DNA of 64,000 bases. Source: G963676795 sp963677215. Its GTDB lineage: Bacteria > Desulfobacterota > Desulfuromonadia > Desulfuromonadales > Geopsychrobacteraceae. How positions within the stretch are numbered: position 1 is the first letter of the stretch; each line of letters starts with the position of its first letter. The notes below the pieces were generated by a model. The model was not told the DNA's origin. It did no database searches and saw nothing but the letters and a program-made list of their open reading frames with translations. The translations under genes and the position numbers were made by a program. The stretch lies in contig OY781919.1 in the NCBI GenBank assembly GCA_963677215.1, positions 2,170,001 through 2,234,000 of the forward strand, given 5' to 3'. Below are positions 18,184-26,574 of the stretch, in pieces.

Positions 18184-18209
18184 CACATTGACAGTGTGCT
18201 GTCAATGTG
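18184..18209 (+). promoter_or_regulatory. Probable MarR operator, perfect 11-bp dyad
   Basis: CACATTGACAG (18184-18194) and CTGTCAATGTG (18199-18209) are perfectly complementary over a 4-base spacer. The left arm contains TTGACA, which could be the -35 element. The dyad ends 30 bases before the MarR gene start, as expected of an autoregulatory operator. Confidence 0.7.
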
Positions 18210-18239
18210 GGAGTATGCTATCAATCTGGAGGTGAAATT

Positions 18240-18674
18240 ATGGCGCATACACCCGCTGGTGCCAAAATGACGGAGCTGATTATTGAAACCTTTCGTTTGA
18301 ATGGGGCGCTGATTTCTGCCGGTGACCAGCTTGTTGGTGATCTTGATTTAACCAGTGCTCGCTGGCAGGTGCTTGGTGCTTTGTCTGAAAGGGCTCGCCC
18401 GGTTGCCGAAATTGCCCGGCGAATGGGGCTTGCCCGGCAGAGCGTGCAGCGAATAGCCAATTGTTTGGTCGATGATGGCTTCCTGGAGACGTCAGAGAAT
18501 CCGGCCCATCGACGGGCAAAACTTTACAGGCTCACAGCCCTTGGCGAAAAAGTGATGGCAGAGGTCGGGATGCGCCAGGCAGACTGGGTGAATCGTGTTG
18601 CTGAGAATATCGAAGTTCAACAGCTGGAAACAGCTCTTTCGCTTCTGAGACAGCTGAATCAGCGGCTTGGGTAA
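18240..18674 (+). CDS. MarR-family transcriptional regulator
   Basis: This 144-residue protein is a winged-helix repressor of the MarR type. The recognition region is MGLARQSVQRIANCLVDDGFLE (about residues 59-80), followed by the wing NPAHRRAKLYRLTALGEKV. Such proteins bind as dimers to palindromes and are released by small ligands. I chose the ATG at 18240 because GGAGGTG lies seven bases upstream. A perfect dyad overlaps its promoter region, so it probably represses itself and the membrane-protein gene that starts 36 bases after its stop. The effector is unknown. Confidence 0.88.
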   Translation: MAHTPAGAKMTELIIETFRLNGALISAGDQLVGDLDLTSARWQVLGALSERARPVAEIARRMGLARQSVQRIANCLVDDGFLETSENPAHRRAKLYRLTALGEKVMAEVGMRQADWVNRVAENIEVQQLETALSLLRQLNQRLG

Positions 18675-18710
18675 AATAGCATAAGAATATGATGTCAAAA
18701 GGGGAATAAT

Positions 18711-19208
18711 ATGACTCTGTCGGTCAATCAGCAAAAGGTACTGAAGATTTTCCATCTGCTCTTTGCCAGCCTGTGGTTTGCGTCGGTTGTGACCATGACC
18801 TCGCTGACAGCCCTGGTCAACGGGCTTGATAATGGTGACCAGTTTTACATGCTCACCAGAATTTATCACTTTATCGATTTTAAAATCCTCACCCCGGCTG
18901 CCATCGGGACCTTGCTGACCGGATTGACCTACTCATTATTGACAAAGTGGGGTTTTTTCAAACATGGCTGGCTGGTCTACAAATGGATCTTAACTGTTGC
19001 TCTGATTCTGATCGGAACCTTCTATCTTGGGCCAATGACGGATAAGATCGTCGGGCTCTCAAGCGAACTGAGGCTGGTTGCTCTGAGCAATGAGCTGTTT
19101 TTGTCGAAGTGGAATATCGCTCTTTGGGCGGGATGGATCAATGGACTTCTTCTCCTGATCGCCTTTGTCGTCTCGACTCTGAAACCTTGGAAGAACATCA
19201 GAAAGTAA
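18711..19208 (+). CDS. Four-helix integral membrane protein (DUF2269/CopD-like)
   Basis: This 165-residue protein has four hydrophobic stretches, at about residues 12-32, 55-77, 87-107 and 135-157, and short polar loops. The pattern KIFHLLFASLWFASVV with a later WLVYKWILT resembles small DUF2269/CopD-like membrane proteins, but the match is from memory and weak. No catalytic motif is visible. Its gene follows the MarR regulator in what looks like a two-gene operon, so it is the probable target of that regulator. A terminator stem lies about 35 bases downstream. Confidence 0.65.
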   Translation: MTLSVNQQKVLKIFHLLFASLWFASVVTMTSLTALVNGLDNGDQFYMLTRIYHFIDFKILTPAAIGTLLTGLTYSLLTKWGFFKHGWLVYKWILTVALILIGTFYLGPMTDKIVGLSSELRLVALSNELFLSKWNIALWAGWINGLLLLIAFVVSTLKPWKNIRK

Positions 19209-19240
19209 AGCTGACGAGTTTTCTGTACCAAAGTGAAAAC

Positions 19241-19276
19241 AAAAAAGGCTTCGCAGTCAAACTGCAAAGCCTTTGA
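19241..19276. terminator. Bidirectional terminator, probably the original one of tRNA-fMet
   Basis: AAAGGCTTCGCAG pairs with CTGCAAAGCCTTT with one mismatch. It has A residues before and, on the minus strand, a T run after. On the plus strand it ends the MarR operon. On the minus strand it directly follows the displaced 3' part of tRNA-fMet, so it is likely to be that gene's pre-integration terminator. Confidence 0.65.
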
Positions 19277-19281
19277 ATTGT

Positions 19282-19329
19282 TTTGGTTGCGGGAGAAGGA
19301 TTTGAACCTCCGACCTTCGGGTTATGAGC
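19282..19329 (-). repeat. Distal attachment site: 3' part of tRNA-fMet
   Basis: This 48-base direct repeat is identical to 23660-23707. It contains the last 46 bases of the initiator tRNA (end of the anticodon loop to the CCA) but not the 5' half, so it is a non-functional tRNA remnant created by integration. Confidence 0.88.
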
Positions 19330-19446
19330 GAAAAACTATAACCTCGAAAAATACCAAGAAAACAGTAACTTGCCATCATGTCTGGTTTTTTTGCCGAGCA
19401 AGAGATGTATCTATTAGCCCATGCTGCTCATGTTGTCAAGGTAGAA

Positions 19447-19465
19447 GGGTACAGGGTAGGGTACA
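19447..19465 (+). repeat. Paired GGGTACA motifs, distal end
   Basis: GGGTACA at 19447-19453 and again at 19459-19465 gives a 12-base period. The same pair at the same spacing and orientation occurs near the other end of the element. They are likely arm-type sites for the integrase. Confidence 0.55.
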
Positions 19466-19531
19466 GGGTGTCCAAGTTTGGCCGATAACATTTTTCTTTT
19501 CTGAAATGGAAAAAATGAGTATCGGGATTGA

Positions 19532-20266
19532 CTATGAAGTTTTTAGCAAATTTATAATATTGAAAAAATTAGCCTTAATTTTGTTGCTTGCCTCCTCACT
19601 AGAAATTCCCCACATAGAGGAAATATACTTCTCCAAGAGGGCTATATCCGCAGGGACTGCAGGCCTTTGACCGATTTTTATATGAGGGCCATCAGTTTCA
19701 GTTAATAACTTATCGGGGGGTATATTTTCTAAAATTTTTCTTCCAGTGTTTGTCTTTATCATTTGGTGGTTTACAGAAAAATAATGCCCTTTTTTTACAA
19801 TGTCAGATATCAAATCTATTGGGCCCGTATACCAGTGGAATACGGATGTTTTTATTTTGTTATCGGACAATAAATGTAAAACTTCAGCCTCTGCAGATCT
19901 TGAATGGACAGATATAAATCGTGGCCTATCATTTATTAGTTGAAGAATTTTTTTAAAAATATCCAGTTGGCATCCTTTGGTGGATTTGCCTTCCCTTGAA
20001 AAATCGAGCCCGATCTCTCCTATATAAGAAGTCATTCCGATGTAATTTTCGAACAACCGAATCTCAGCCGAACTCTTGCTGGCTAAGAGAGGGTGAAGTC
20101 CCAACGCCAAACGAGTCTTTTTGAAACCGACCAAATGCCTCATGCCAATCTGAAAATGGCTTGGTAGGTTTGTTTGGCACACCGTTATGATTCCCTTATT
20201 TTCCGATTCTTTCACTATAGAAAGTGGGTCCCGATATTGGTCAATGTGACAATGGACATCTATCAT
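19532..20266 (-). CDS. qatD: TatD-family nuclease QatD of the Qat anti-phage system
   Basis: This 244-residue protein is a complete TatD-type metal-dependent hydrolase. The metal ligands are all present: H5 and H7 in DVHCHID, E84 in GEIGLD, H121 in SVHSRS, H144 in VFHWYTG and D192 in ETDGPH. TatD proteins are DNases, and in the four-gene Qat defence system (QatA ATPase, QatB, QueC-like QatC, QatD) this subunit is required for phage resistance. Its ATG directly follows the qatC stop codon (TAAATG), so the two were translationally coupled. The upstream genes are lost, so it is probably not expressed as part of a working system. A housekeeping TatD role is unlikely given the neighbour and the mobile context. 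Confidence 0.82.
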   Translation of the reverse strand: MIDVHCHIDQYRDPLSIVKESENKGIITVCQTNLPSHFQIGMRHLVGFKKTRLALGLHPLLASKSSAEIRLFENYIGMTSYIGEIGLDFSREGKSTKGCQLDIFKKILQLINDRPRFISVHSRSAEAEVLHLLSDNKIKTSVFHWYTGPIDLISDIVKKGHYFSVNHQMIKTNTGRKILENIPPDKLLTETDGPHIKIGQRPAVPADIALLEKYISSMWGISSEEASNKIKANFFNIINLLKTS

Positions 20267-20834
20267 TTAATCCCTCAGTCCTGCCCACTGCTTGACTTGA
20301 GGTGTGCCTTTTTGCTGAATTAGATTCCGAATTTCATCCATTGCTGTCGCAATGATAAGAGCGTTGTCTCTTAAATTTCCAATGCACGCTGGACCATTCC
20401 TTAAAAGCATCTCGGCGATTTGTTCTAGGCCAAATCGCCTATTTAAGAAGGTTAGGCAAGCACGAAAGTCCATGGATCCGTCTCCGCTGTCCCGAGGATC
20501 GACTTCACCCCGACAAATGTCAAAACCATATTCTTCAACGTCAAGGCCCACTGTATTCAGGGCGGCCCTTCTGTAAATGCAAGGCATGCATCTTCCACAG
20601 CCTAGTGCATTTCTCCTAATCCACCACCTTTTATGTCCACGCTTCGCACATGATGCACTTTGCGCAGAAAGGGTTGACACTAAGTTTTGGTTTAAACAGC
20701 CTGAAACAACTTGCCCCTTTGACTTAGTCGATAGTGGATTAACAATCTGATGCTGGAAACCCATATTTTCAAGAATTTCTTGAAGCGAATTTAAGTAGTA
20801 GGGATGTGCTGTCCGCGTGCTGCAAGATCCTCTA
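20267..20834 (-). pseudogene. qatC: qatC, 5'-truncated by IS21 (QueC-like)
   Basis: About 189 codons of the C-terminal part of a QueC/asparagine-synthase-like protein remain. The frame stays open up to the IS end at 20835, where homologous sequence stops, so the loss of the 5' part coincides with the insertion sequence. The zinc-binding cysteines of the QueC family are seen in SCAKRGHKRWW and LGCGRCMPCIYRRAALN, and the STKSKGQVV segment precedes them. The ATP-binding N-terminal half is absent, so it cannot function. Its position immediately before qatD matches the known qatA-qatB-qatC-qatD order. Confidence 0.8.
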
Positions 20835-20895
20835 TGTCAATCAGCATTGAAAATTGACCCACCATCGGCGTCCAATTTTGACCCACCCCAGCGGG

Positions 20896-21636
20896 TTAAT
20901 TCTGGTCGTTATTCCTGGTTCTGATTCTCCAGCTATCATTCCCCGTTTCGATAATCTCACAGTGGTGTGTTACCCGGTCGAGCAGTGCTGTTGTCATCTT
21001 GCCGTCGCCGAAGATCTGTGGCCATTCACCGAAGGTCAGGTTGGTTGTGATCAGCAGAGAGGTCTGCTCGTAGAGCTTTGAGATCAGGTGAAACAGCAGT
21101 TGGCCGCCGCTCTTAGAGAACGGCAGGTAGCCGAGCTCGTCGAGAACGACCAGATCGAGCCTTGCCAGACTGGTAGCGAGCTTTCCGCCTTGGCCGCTCA
21201 GCTTCTCCTGCTCCAGTTGATTGACCAGATCAACCAGGTTGAAGTAGCGGCAGCGCTTGCCGCTACGAACGATCTTCCTGGCGATGGCTATCGCCAGATG
21301 GGTTTTGCCTGTTCCAGTCCCGCCAACGAGAATGACGTTACACTGATCCTCCAGGAACTGTCCTTCGTACAAAGTTCTGACCTGAGTTTCATTGACCGGA
21401 GAAATGTTGAAGTCGAATTGATCCAGATCCTTGGCGACAGGGAACTTTGCCTGCACCATTCGATAGCGGATACTGCGCATCTTGCGTTCAGCCTGTTCCG
21501 CCTGAAGCAGCTCCAGAAGGATTCTCTCTGGAATGCTCTTCTGCCGGGTGCCGTTGACCAGCACCTCATCAAGGACGCTGCGCATGCCGTGCAGTTTGAG
21601 CTCTTTCAAGGACGTCAGCAGTTGGTCACGAAGCAC
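20896..21636 (-). CDS. istB: IS21-family ATPase helper protein IstB
   Basis: This 246-residue AAA+ ATPase, related to DnaA and DnaC, assembles on target DNA and stimulates the IstA transposase. The Walker A motif is seen in VGGTGTGKTHLAIA, near residue 102, and the Walker B motif in LDLVVLDELGYL. It overlaps the end of istA by 11 bases, the usual arrangement in IS21 elements, where the two are translated in a coupled way. The full family length is present and no stop codon interrupts it. Confidence 0.93.
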   Translation of the reverse strand: MLRDQLLTSLKELKLHGMRSVLDEVLVNGTRQKSIPERILLELLQAEQAERKMRSIRYRMVQAKFPVAKDLDQFDFNISPVNETQVRTLYEGQFLEDQCNVILVGGTGTGKTHLAIAIARKIVRSGKRCRYFNLVDLVNQLEQEKLSGQGGKLATSLARLDLVVLDELGYLPFSKSGGQLLFHLISKLYEQTSLLITTNLTFGEWPQIFGDGKMTTALLDRVTHHCEIIETGNDSWRIRTRNNDQN

Positions 21637-23143
21637 GGCGACCTCCTGAGAGAAGGCGGTTGTAGCGTTCGCAGTCAGCGGTCGGGGACAGGTTCAATTG
21701 CGGCAGATGAGCCGGCGCCAGGCTACTTGTCTCAGTCTGCGGGTCCTCTACTCGTGACAGGATATTCAGCACCAGGTCACGGCTAATGGTTCTGGCCAGC
21801 AGAGCTTCCTTGCAGGCTTGCTCGACGGCATTAATCCCATAACGCGGGATAGCCGCAAGGATGCCGACGAATTGCCGGTCTCCATCATCGATGCGTCCCA
21901 GGCGTTCCTGTGCCTTCTGCAGGGATTGCGGCAGGTCCCAGTTGCGAAACGGTGCTCCGTTGCGCAGCGCACCCGGCTTCTGCTTGAGGATATCGAGATA
22001 GTGCCAGGGGATGTAGATTGTCTTATCACGGCCGTACTGTCTGCTATGCAGGCCGATCAGCTTTCCGTCGTAAAGGAATGAGATTCGGTCGACATAGGCG
22101 CGCACTGTAACGATCTTGCCGACGTAGAAGGCTTCAACGCTGTAGCGGTTGCGGTCGAAGGTGACCAGTGAGGTCGGTGCAACTCTGGCCGTGCTCTCCC
22201 GATGAGCATCGAAGGAGACCGGAGTATGAACCAGCGATTCGCGTTCCTGCTCGGCGACCTCGGCCACTGTCCGTTCCGGATCATCGGGATGTCTTGTCGT
22301 CGCCGCCAACATCCTGCACTCATCCCGTAGCCACTGGTTCAATTCCTCCAGATCGGCAAACTTGCGCCGCTTGCCGAACAGGCGCTGACGGACAACTCCG
22401 ACCTGTCGTTCAACCTGTCCCTTCTCCCAGCCTGCGGCGGGCGTGCAAGCGACCGGCTCGAACAGGTAGTGGGATGCCAGAGTCTGAAAACGGCGATTGA
22501 AGATCCGATTTTTGCCGACCAGCACTTTGCTGACCACCGTCTTCAGATTGTCGTAGATTCCCTTGCGGCAGACGCCGCCATAGAACGAGAACGCCTGGAC
22601 ATGGGCATCAAGAATCATCTCCAGGGTCTCGCGCATATAGGCCACGCAAAAGGGCGCACGGCTATGGCAAAGACGGAAGTGGGCCACCTTGATCTTGACG
22701 TTCGCTCCTCCCAGCTCGATCTGCTCATAGCCCCAGTCGAACTGAAACGCTTCGCCCGGAGCAAAAGCCAGTGGAATGTAGGCTTTAGCCTGAGAGCCCT
22801 CATCGCGCCAAGACTTGACGAATCGCCGCACCGTGTCATATCCGCCCTCAAAGCCAGCGTGCTGCAACATCTCGAACAGCAGCAAAGCCGTACGTCGCTG
22901 CTTCGTCGGCTTCTCCTGATCCTCTTTCAGGGCGGCGATCAGCTGATCTTTAAACGGCTCCAGCTTCGGGCGCGGCTGGGTTTTGCGTTCGTAGTACTGC
23001 TCTGTCTTCTCGGAACGGATGATCTTACGAACGGTATTGCGGGACAGGTTCATCTCCCGGGCGATCTGCCTTAACGGCTTCTTGTCCCGGTGGTAGGCAC
23101 GTCGGATTTTAGCAATGGTTTCCACGGTCAGCATCTCCTGCAA
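21626..23143 (-). CDS. istA: IS21-family transposase IstA
   Basis: This 505-residue DDE transposase has an N-terminal helix-turn-helix (PLRQIAREMNLSRNTVRKI, about residues 23-41) that binds the terminal repeats. The retroviral-integrase-like core follows: the first aspartate in FQFDWGYE, the second in IYDNLKTVV and the glutamate in GWEKGQVERQ. A C-terminal domain covers the rest. It appears intact and could still be active. Expression probably starts close to the right-hand inverted repeat. Confidence 0.93.
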   Translation of the reverse strand: MQEMLTVETIAKIRRAYHRDKKPLRQIAREMNLSRNTVRKIIRSEKTEQYYERKTQPRPKLEPFKDQLIAALKEDQEKPTKQRRTALLLFEMLQHAGFEGGYDTVRRFVKSWRDEGSQAKAYIPLAFAPGEAFQFDWGYEQIELGGANVKIKVAHFRLCHSRAPFCVAYMRETLEMILDAHVQAFSFYGGVCRKGIYDNLKTVVSKVLVGKNRIFNRRFQTLASHYLFEPVACTPAAGWEKGQVERQVGVVRQRLFGKRRKFADLEELNQWLRDECRMLAATTRHPDDPERTVAEVAEQERESLVHTPVSFDAHRESTARVAPTSLVTFDRNRYSVEAFYVGKIVTVRAYVDRISFLYDGKLIGLHSRQYGRDKTIYIPWHYLDILKQKPGALRNGAPFRNWDLPQSLQKAQERLGRIDDGDRQFVGILAAIPRYGINAVEQACKEALLARTISRDLVLNILSRVEDPQTETSSLAPAHLPQLNLSPTADCERYNRLLSGGRRAS

Positions 23144-23253
23144 AAAGCTCCTCTCTCTGAAATTTCAGAGAGCTTGGAGGACAATGCTGAGGTGGGTCAA
23201 TTTTGGACGCCGATTATCCCCGTAAGTGGGTCATTTTTGCATGCTGATCAACA

Positions 23254-23574
23254 CTTTTCATTTTTCAGTTCCAGGGCAGGGCAGACGGGGCCAAAGGTTT
23301 CTCTGAGGTAATACATGTCCCTCTGGACGTTTCTGGGTGTCTTGACTGTATAGAGGTAGTCGATGTAGGCAGAAACAACTTCGCTGATAGTTGTTTTGGT
23401 TGGCAGCGGGAGCTGTGTACCGCGCATCAATGATGATTCGATCTGGCGCAGCTTTTCTTTGGCGATTTGCAGAACTTCGGTATTGAGGCAGACGCGTTTT
23501 TGTTTGCCTGCAACATAGTATTGAGCGTAATAGGTTTTGCCACGTTTCTTGAGACTTGCCAATGTGTCCTCCAT
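23254..23574 (-). pseudogene. Tyrosine integrase, N-terminal fragment cut by IS21
   Basis: The first 107 codons of a phage-type integrase remain, starting at an ATG 76 bases from the tRNA end. The fragment contains the N-terminal arm-binding part (KKRGKTYYAQYYVAGKQKRV) and the beginning of the core-binding domain (ISEVVSAYIDYLYTVKTP). The catalytic domain with the R-H-R-Y residues is missing because the frame runs into the IS end. Its place beside the tRNA is the normal position for the integrase that inserted the element. Confidence 0.85.
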
Positions 23575-23593
23575 TTAAGATTGGCAGGTCCCG

Positions 23594-23612
23594 GGGTACA
23601 ATATGGGGTACA
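23594..23612 (+). repeat. Paired GGGTACA motifs, tRNA-proximal end
   Basis: GGGTACA at 23594-23600 and 23606-23612, again with a 12-base period. They lie between the integrase start and the tRNA and match the pair at 19447-19465. Confidence 0.55.
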
Positions 23613-23621
23613 CGGGCAAAT

Positions 23622-23652
23622 AAAAAGGGACCTGCATGTTATGCAAGTCCCT
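23622..23652 (-). terminator. Element-borne terminator of tRNA-fMet
   Basis: On the minus strand AGGGAC-TGCAT pairs with ATGCA-GTCCCT, followed by TTTTTA. It lies just after the tRNA 3' end and inside the integrated element, so the element supplies the current terminator. Confidence 0.7.
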
Positions 23653-23661
23653 GAATTTGTT

Positions 23662-23738
<77 letters not shown>

Positions 23739-23750
23739 TCAGTGGAGGGG

Positions 23751-23779
23751 ACACTAACAATTTGAAGGCGACTCGTCAA
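23751..23779 (-). promoter_or_regulatory. Promoter of tRNA-fMet
   Basis: On the minus strand TTGACG (23774-23779) and TAGTGT (23751-23756) are 17 bases apart. The GGGGTTGACG start resembles the promoter of the second tRNA-Lys gene. Confidence 0.55.
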
Positions 23780-23888
23780 CCCCTTTTCCTTCTTTTTTGA
23801 AGAACCCTTGTTCTGAACCGGTCATTGGTGTAGAACCTGTGCAACTCATATTGGTTAAATCAATTCAAAGTTAAGGCGTTATTGAAAA

Positions 23889-24929
23889 ATGCAGGGACCG
23901 ATCTCTTTAGAAAAAGCTCTTCTTGAACGGCGCAAGGGAACCTTGCTGGTTGATGTCCGTACTCCGGCCGAGTTTGCCGAGACGACCATTCCCGGCGCGA
24001 TCAACGTGCCGATTTTTTCCAATGAAGAGCGAGCCCTGGTCGGTACCGTCTATAAGCAGCAGGGCAATAAAGCGGCGCGCAGGCTCGGGGTCGAGCTGGT
24101 CTCTCCCAAGATTCCGCAGATCATAGCCGCCGTTGAGGAAGCCCAAGGCGAGCGCAGGCAGCCGGTGATTGTCTTCTGCTGGCGCGGCGGAATGCGTTCC
24201 TACGCCATCTGCTCTTTTCTCAACCTGGCCGGAATTCCTGCCCGTCAGCTGGAAGGCGGACACAAGGGCTTTCGCACCATGGTCGTCAACTACTTTGAAA
24301 AAGAACAGTGGCCGCCGATCTATGTGCTACGTGGGTTGACCGGGGTTGGCAAGACCCGCGTCCTGTCCGTGCTGGATGAGAGAAACTATCCGGTTGTCGA
24401 TCTGGAGGGGATGGCCAATCATCGTGGCAGCGCCTTCGGCAATCTTGGTCTCGAGCCGCAGCCGTCGCAGAAGCAGTTCGAGGCGCTGCTCTGGGCGCGT
24501 CTCGAGCTGCTGGCCGATTCCGACTACCTGCTGACCGAAGGTGAAAGCCTGCATATCGGCCGTGTCGTCGTGCCGAAAACCTTTCACCGGGCCATGCAGA
24601 TCCAGACCAGCCTGTGGCTGAACGCATCGCTGGAAACCCGGACCCGGGTGATCCTGGAAGAGTACCCGGCCCGTGACCAGCTGCGCGAAAAATTCCGTCG
24701 CCCTCTACTGGCCCTCAAAGAGCGGCTGGGGGGGAAGACCATCGAGGAATTCTGTGGGCTGCTGGACAGCGGTGAATGGGAAACCCTGACCCGCGAACTG
24801 ATGGTCCGCTATTACGATCCTCTCTATATGCACACCCTGCCGGAAAAACGGATTGAGATTGACCTTGATCCTTTTGACGAAGGGGTTGAACGTGTTGTGT
24901 CTGCACTCGGTGATTTGCTGAAAAGCTAA
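23889..24929 (+). CDS. mnmH: tRNA 2-selenouridine synthase MnmH/SelU
   Basis: This 346-residue enzyme replaces sulfur by selenium at the 2-thio position of the wobble uridine in tRNA-Lys, tRNA-Glu and tRNA-Gln, using selenophosphate. An N-terminal rhodanese domain (about residues 1-130) carries the reactive cysteine in FCWRGGMRSY. A P-loop domain follows with GLTGVGKTRV, near residue 150. The length and order match E. coli YbbB. The presence of the gene implies a selenophosphate synthetase elsewhere in the genome. Its targets would include the tRNA-Lys (TTT) and tRNA-Glu (TTC) genes of this window. Confidence 0.92.
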   Translation: MQGPISLEKALLERRKGTLLVDVRTPAEFAETTIPGAINVPIFSNEERALVGTVYKQQGNKAARRLGVELVSPKIPQIIAAVEEAQGERRQPVIVFCWRGGMRSYAICSFLNLAGIPARQLEGGHKGFRTMVVNYFEKEQWPPIYVLRGLTGVGKTRVLSVLDERNYPVVDLEGMANHRGSAFGNLGLEPQPSQKQFEALLWARLELLADSDYLLTEGESLHIGRVVVPKTFHRAMQIQTSLWLNASLETRTRVILEEYPARDQLREKFRRPLLALKERLGGKTIEEFCGLLDSGEWETLTRELMVRYYDPLYMHTLPEKRIEIDLDPFDEGVERVVSALGDLLKS

Positions 24930-25084
24930 AATTCCTGCCTCACGCGAAGCCGCGAAGAGCGCGAAGGAATACGCTCCTCGAGTTGCGTGGGGCGATTGGG
25001 ATTATTGCTTGAAAAAATCCCTCCTCGGGTTGTTTTGAAAAAGGCCGTAAGCTTATCCTGTACATGTGTTTTGCAGGAGAGGCC

Positions 25085-26395
25085 ATGATTCAAAGCAGAA
25101 AACCTTCGGTTCCTATATCACCGTTGTTCGTCAACAAGTTCAGGGTTGATGAAAAATCTCCTTTTACCCGGCACTTGAACCGTCTTGAGGTTGAGGTTGC
25201 CGGTGAAAACTATGAGGAACTCAAGCATGTCGAACTGGTGAAGGACCCCGGTGATGATTTTTTTGCTTCCTGCCTCGACCTGACCGACAGCTTGCTGGAA
25301 ACATCTCAGAACATCTACAACTGTAACCTGCTCAAGGAGCAGGGGATTCGCGTCTATATGGACGGCCCGCGTTATCATGTTTATTACCGTTCTGCCGGGC
25401 GCTGCATCCGTTTTATCCCGACCTGGCGGGAGAAGGTGCTGAAACGTTTCTGTCGCGAAGTACCTCTGGTTGACAGCGGCTGGAGAGACTGTTCTCATGC
25501 CCTGCCTGCCTTTAAGGCGAGGTTCTTGCCGGACAGCGGCGGTGGGGTCCTGCTGTTGAACCGGGCTGCCGCCGATCCGGCATTGCCGATTCTGACCGTC
25601 AGTCATGGTCCTTATGATCCTCATACCCTGGATGTCGCTCTCTATTATCTGCGCTACGGCAAGGCCCGTGCCGTATTGGTGAACCTCGGCTTCTCCGGGC
25701 GCGAACCTCTGGTCGATGCGAATCTGGAGCGACTCAAAGAATGGGGAGTGCCGCTCAATCCGAGCAATATCGATATTATCTACCCCTATATCGACGAACG
25801 TGGTCATCCCAACTGTTACAAGCATGAGCGAGGGGTCTGCGATTATATTGATCTCCTCGAATCTTCCCAGCCCGAGCTGATCGTCGATATCCATGGTTAC
25901 GTCGGTACCTATGCCAAAGATAAGCGGGTTCTGGTCGGGATGGGGGGGCTTCCGCCGTATCCGACCCTTGATGAACTTGGTACAGTTGAGCAGCGTGAAG
26001 CGCTGCTTCACCTGCATCCCCATCCGCGCTTTAGCGAGGGACTCAGGCTGCTCCAGGATCTTTCGCAGGAGATTTATGTTCAGCTCTGTCTCAAGCCGGA
26101 TCTCTGCTGTCATTTTGCCCTGCTGGGCGATCTGCAGCTGAGCGGACGCAGTTTTGATCCCCGGGACGAGATTGTCAGCATGCTGGAGGGGGAAGAGCGC
26201 AGTATCCTCAAGCATGAACAGATCCGTTGGTTGCCGAGTGCCGGCGCCAATGCTCTGCAGCGCCAGCAGGTCTGCAGTTTGCAACGGAAGGCTCTCTGTA
26301 TTCATGTCGAGATTCCAACCCGGATTCGCCAGCAGCTGGCGGTCAAGCTCAGACAGCAGGCATTTGAGGATTCCTATCAGGCGAGCGGACTTTGA
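25085..26395 (+). CDS. Conserved protein of unknown function, possible metal hydrolase
   Basis: I do not recognise this 436-residue protein with confidence. It is soluble, with no signal peptide or membrane segment. Two motifs, TVSHGPYDPHT in the middle and VDIHGYVG further on, could supply metal ligands and recall N-formylglutamate amidohydrolases, which would fit the glutamate-modifying genes downstream. That is a guess. I chose the ATG at 25085 because AGGAGAGG lies just upstream; an in-frame ATG at 25064 would overlap that site. It precedes pepA and the rimK cluster on the same strand. Confidence 0.6.
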   Translation: MIQSRKPSVPISPLFVNKFRVDEKSPFTRHLNRLEVEVAGENYEELKHVELVKDPGDDFFASCLDLTDSLLETSQNIYNCNLLKEQGIRVYMDGPRYHVYYRSAGRCIRFIPTWREKVLKRFCREVPLVDSGWRDCSHALPAFKARFLPDSGGGVLLLNRAAADPALPILTVSHGPYDPHTLDVALYYLRYGKARAVLVNLGFSGREPLVDANLERLKEWGVPLNPSNIDIIYPYIDERGHPNCYKHERGVCDYIDLLESSQPELIVDIHGYVGTYAKDKRVLVGMGGLPPYPTLDELGTVEQREALLHLHPHPRFSEGLRLLQDLSQEIYVQLCLKPDLCCHFALLGDLQLSGRSFDPRDEIVSMLEGEERSILKHEQIRWLPSAGANALQRQQVCSLQRKALCIHVEIPTRIRQQLAVKLRQQAFEDSYQASGL

Positions 26396-26574
26396 TCCCG
26401 ATTTAATTCCAGGCGTATAGTCATCTCATCATATCCTCATCATCGAGGTGAAAATGTCCTGGCAGATGAAGTACACTGGTCAGACATGCCGGGTTGAAAA
26501 TACCTCTCTACATTTTCGGAATCTTTAGTAAAATAGACCTTTCGTGTGCTGCAAACCGGGAAAAGGAAAGACTG

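Larger units (their letters stand above)
20835..23253 (-). mobile_element. IS21-family insertion sequence
   Basis: The element is about 2.42 kb with istA and istB, both intact on the minus strand. The ends are imperfect inverted repeats that begin TGT(C/T)(A/G)ATCAGCAT and share the inner block TGACCCAC. A second inner repeat, GGCGTCCAA...TTGACCCACC, occurs at both ends, as is usual in this family. The flanks are CCTCTA on the left and CTTTTC on the right, so there is no target duplication. That suggests recombination or deletion after insertion. Confidence 0.88.

Noticed and set aside
23889..24929. Selenoprotein coding (in-frame TGA) in the window, suggested by MnmH
   Set aside because: No gene in the window shows an in-frame TGA at a known selenocysteine position; MnmH concerns tRNA modification only.
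24930..25060. CGCGAAG-type short repeats after mnmH as a terminator or REP
   Set aside because: The direct repeats are short and imperfect and form no stable stem followed by T residues.
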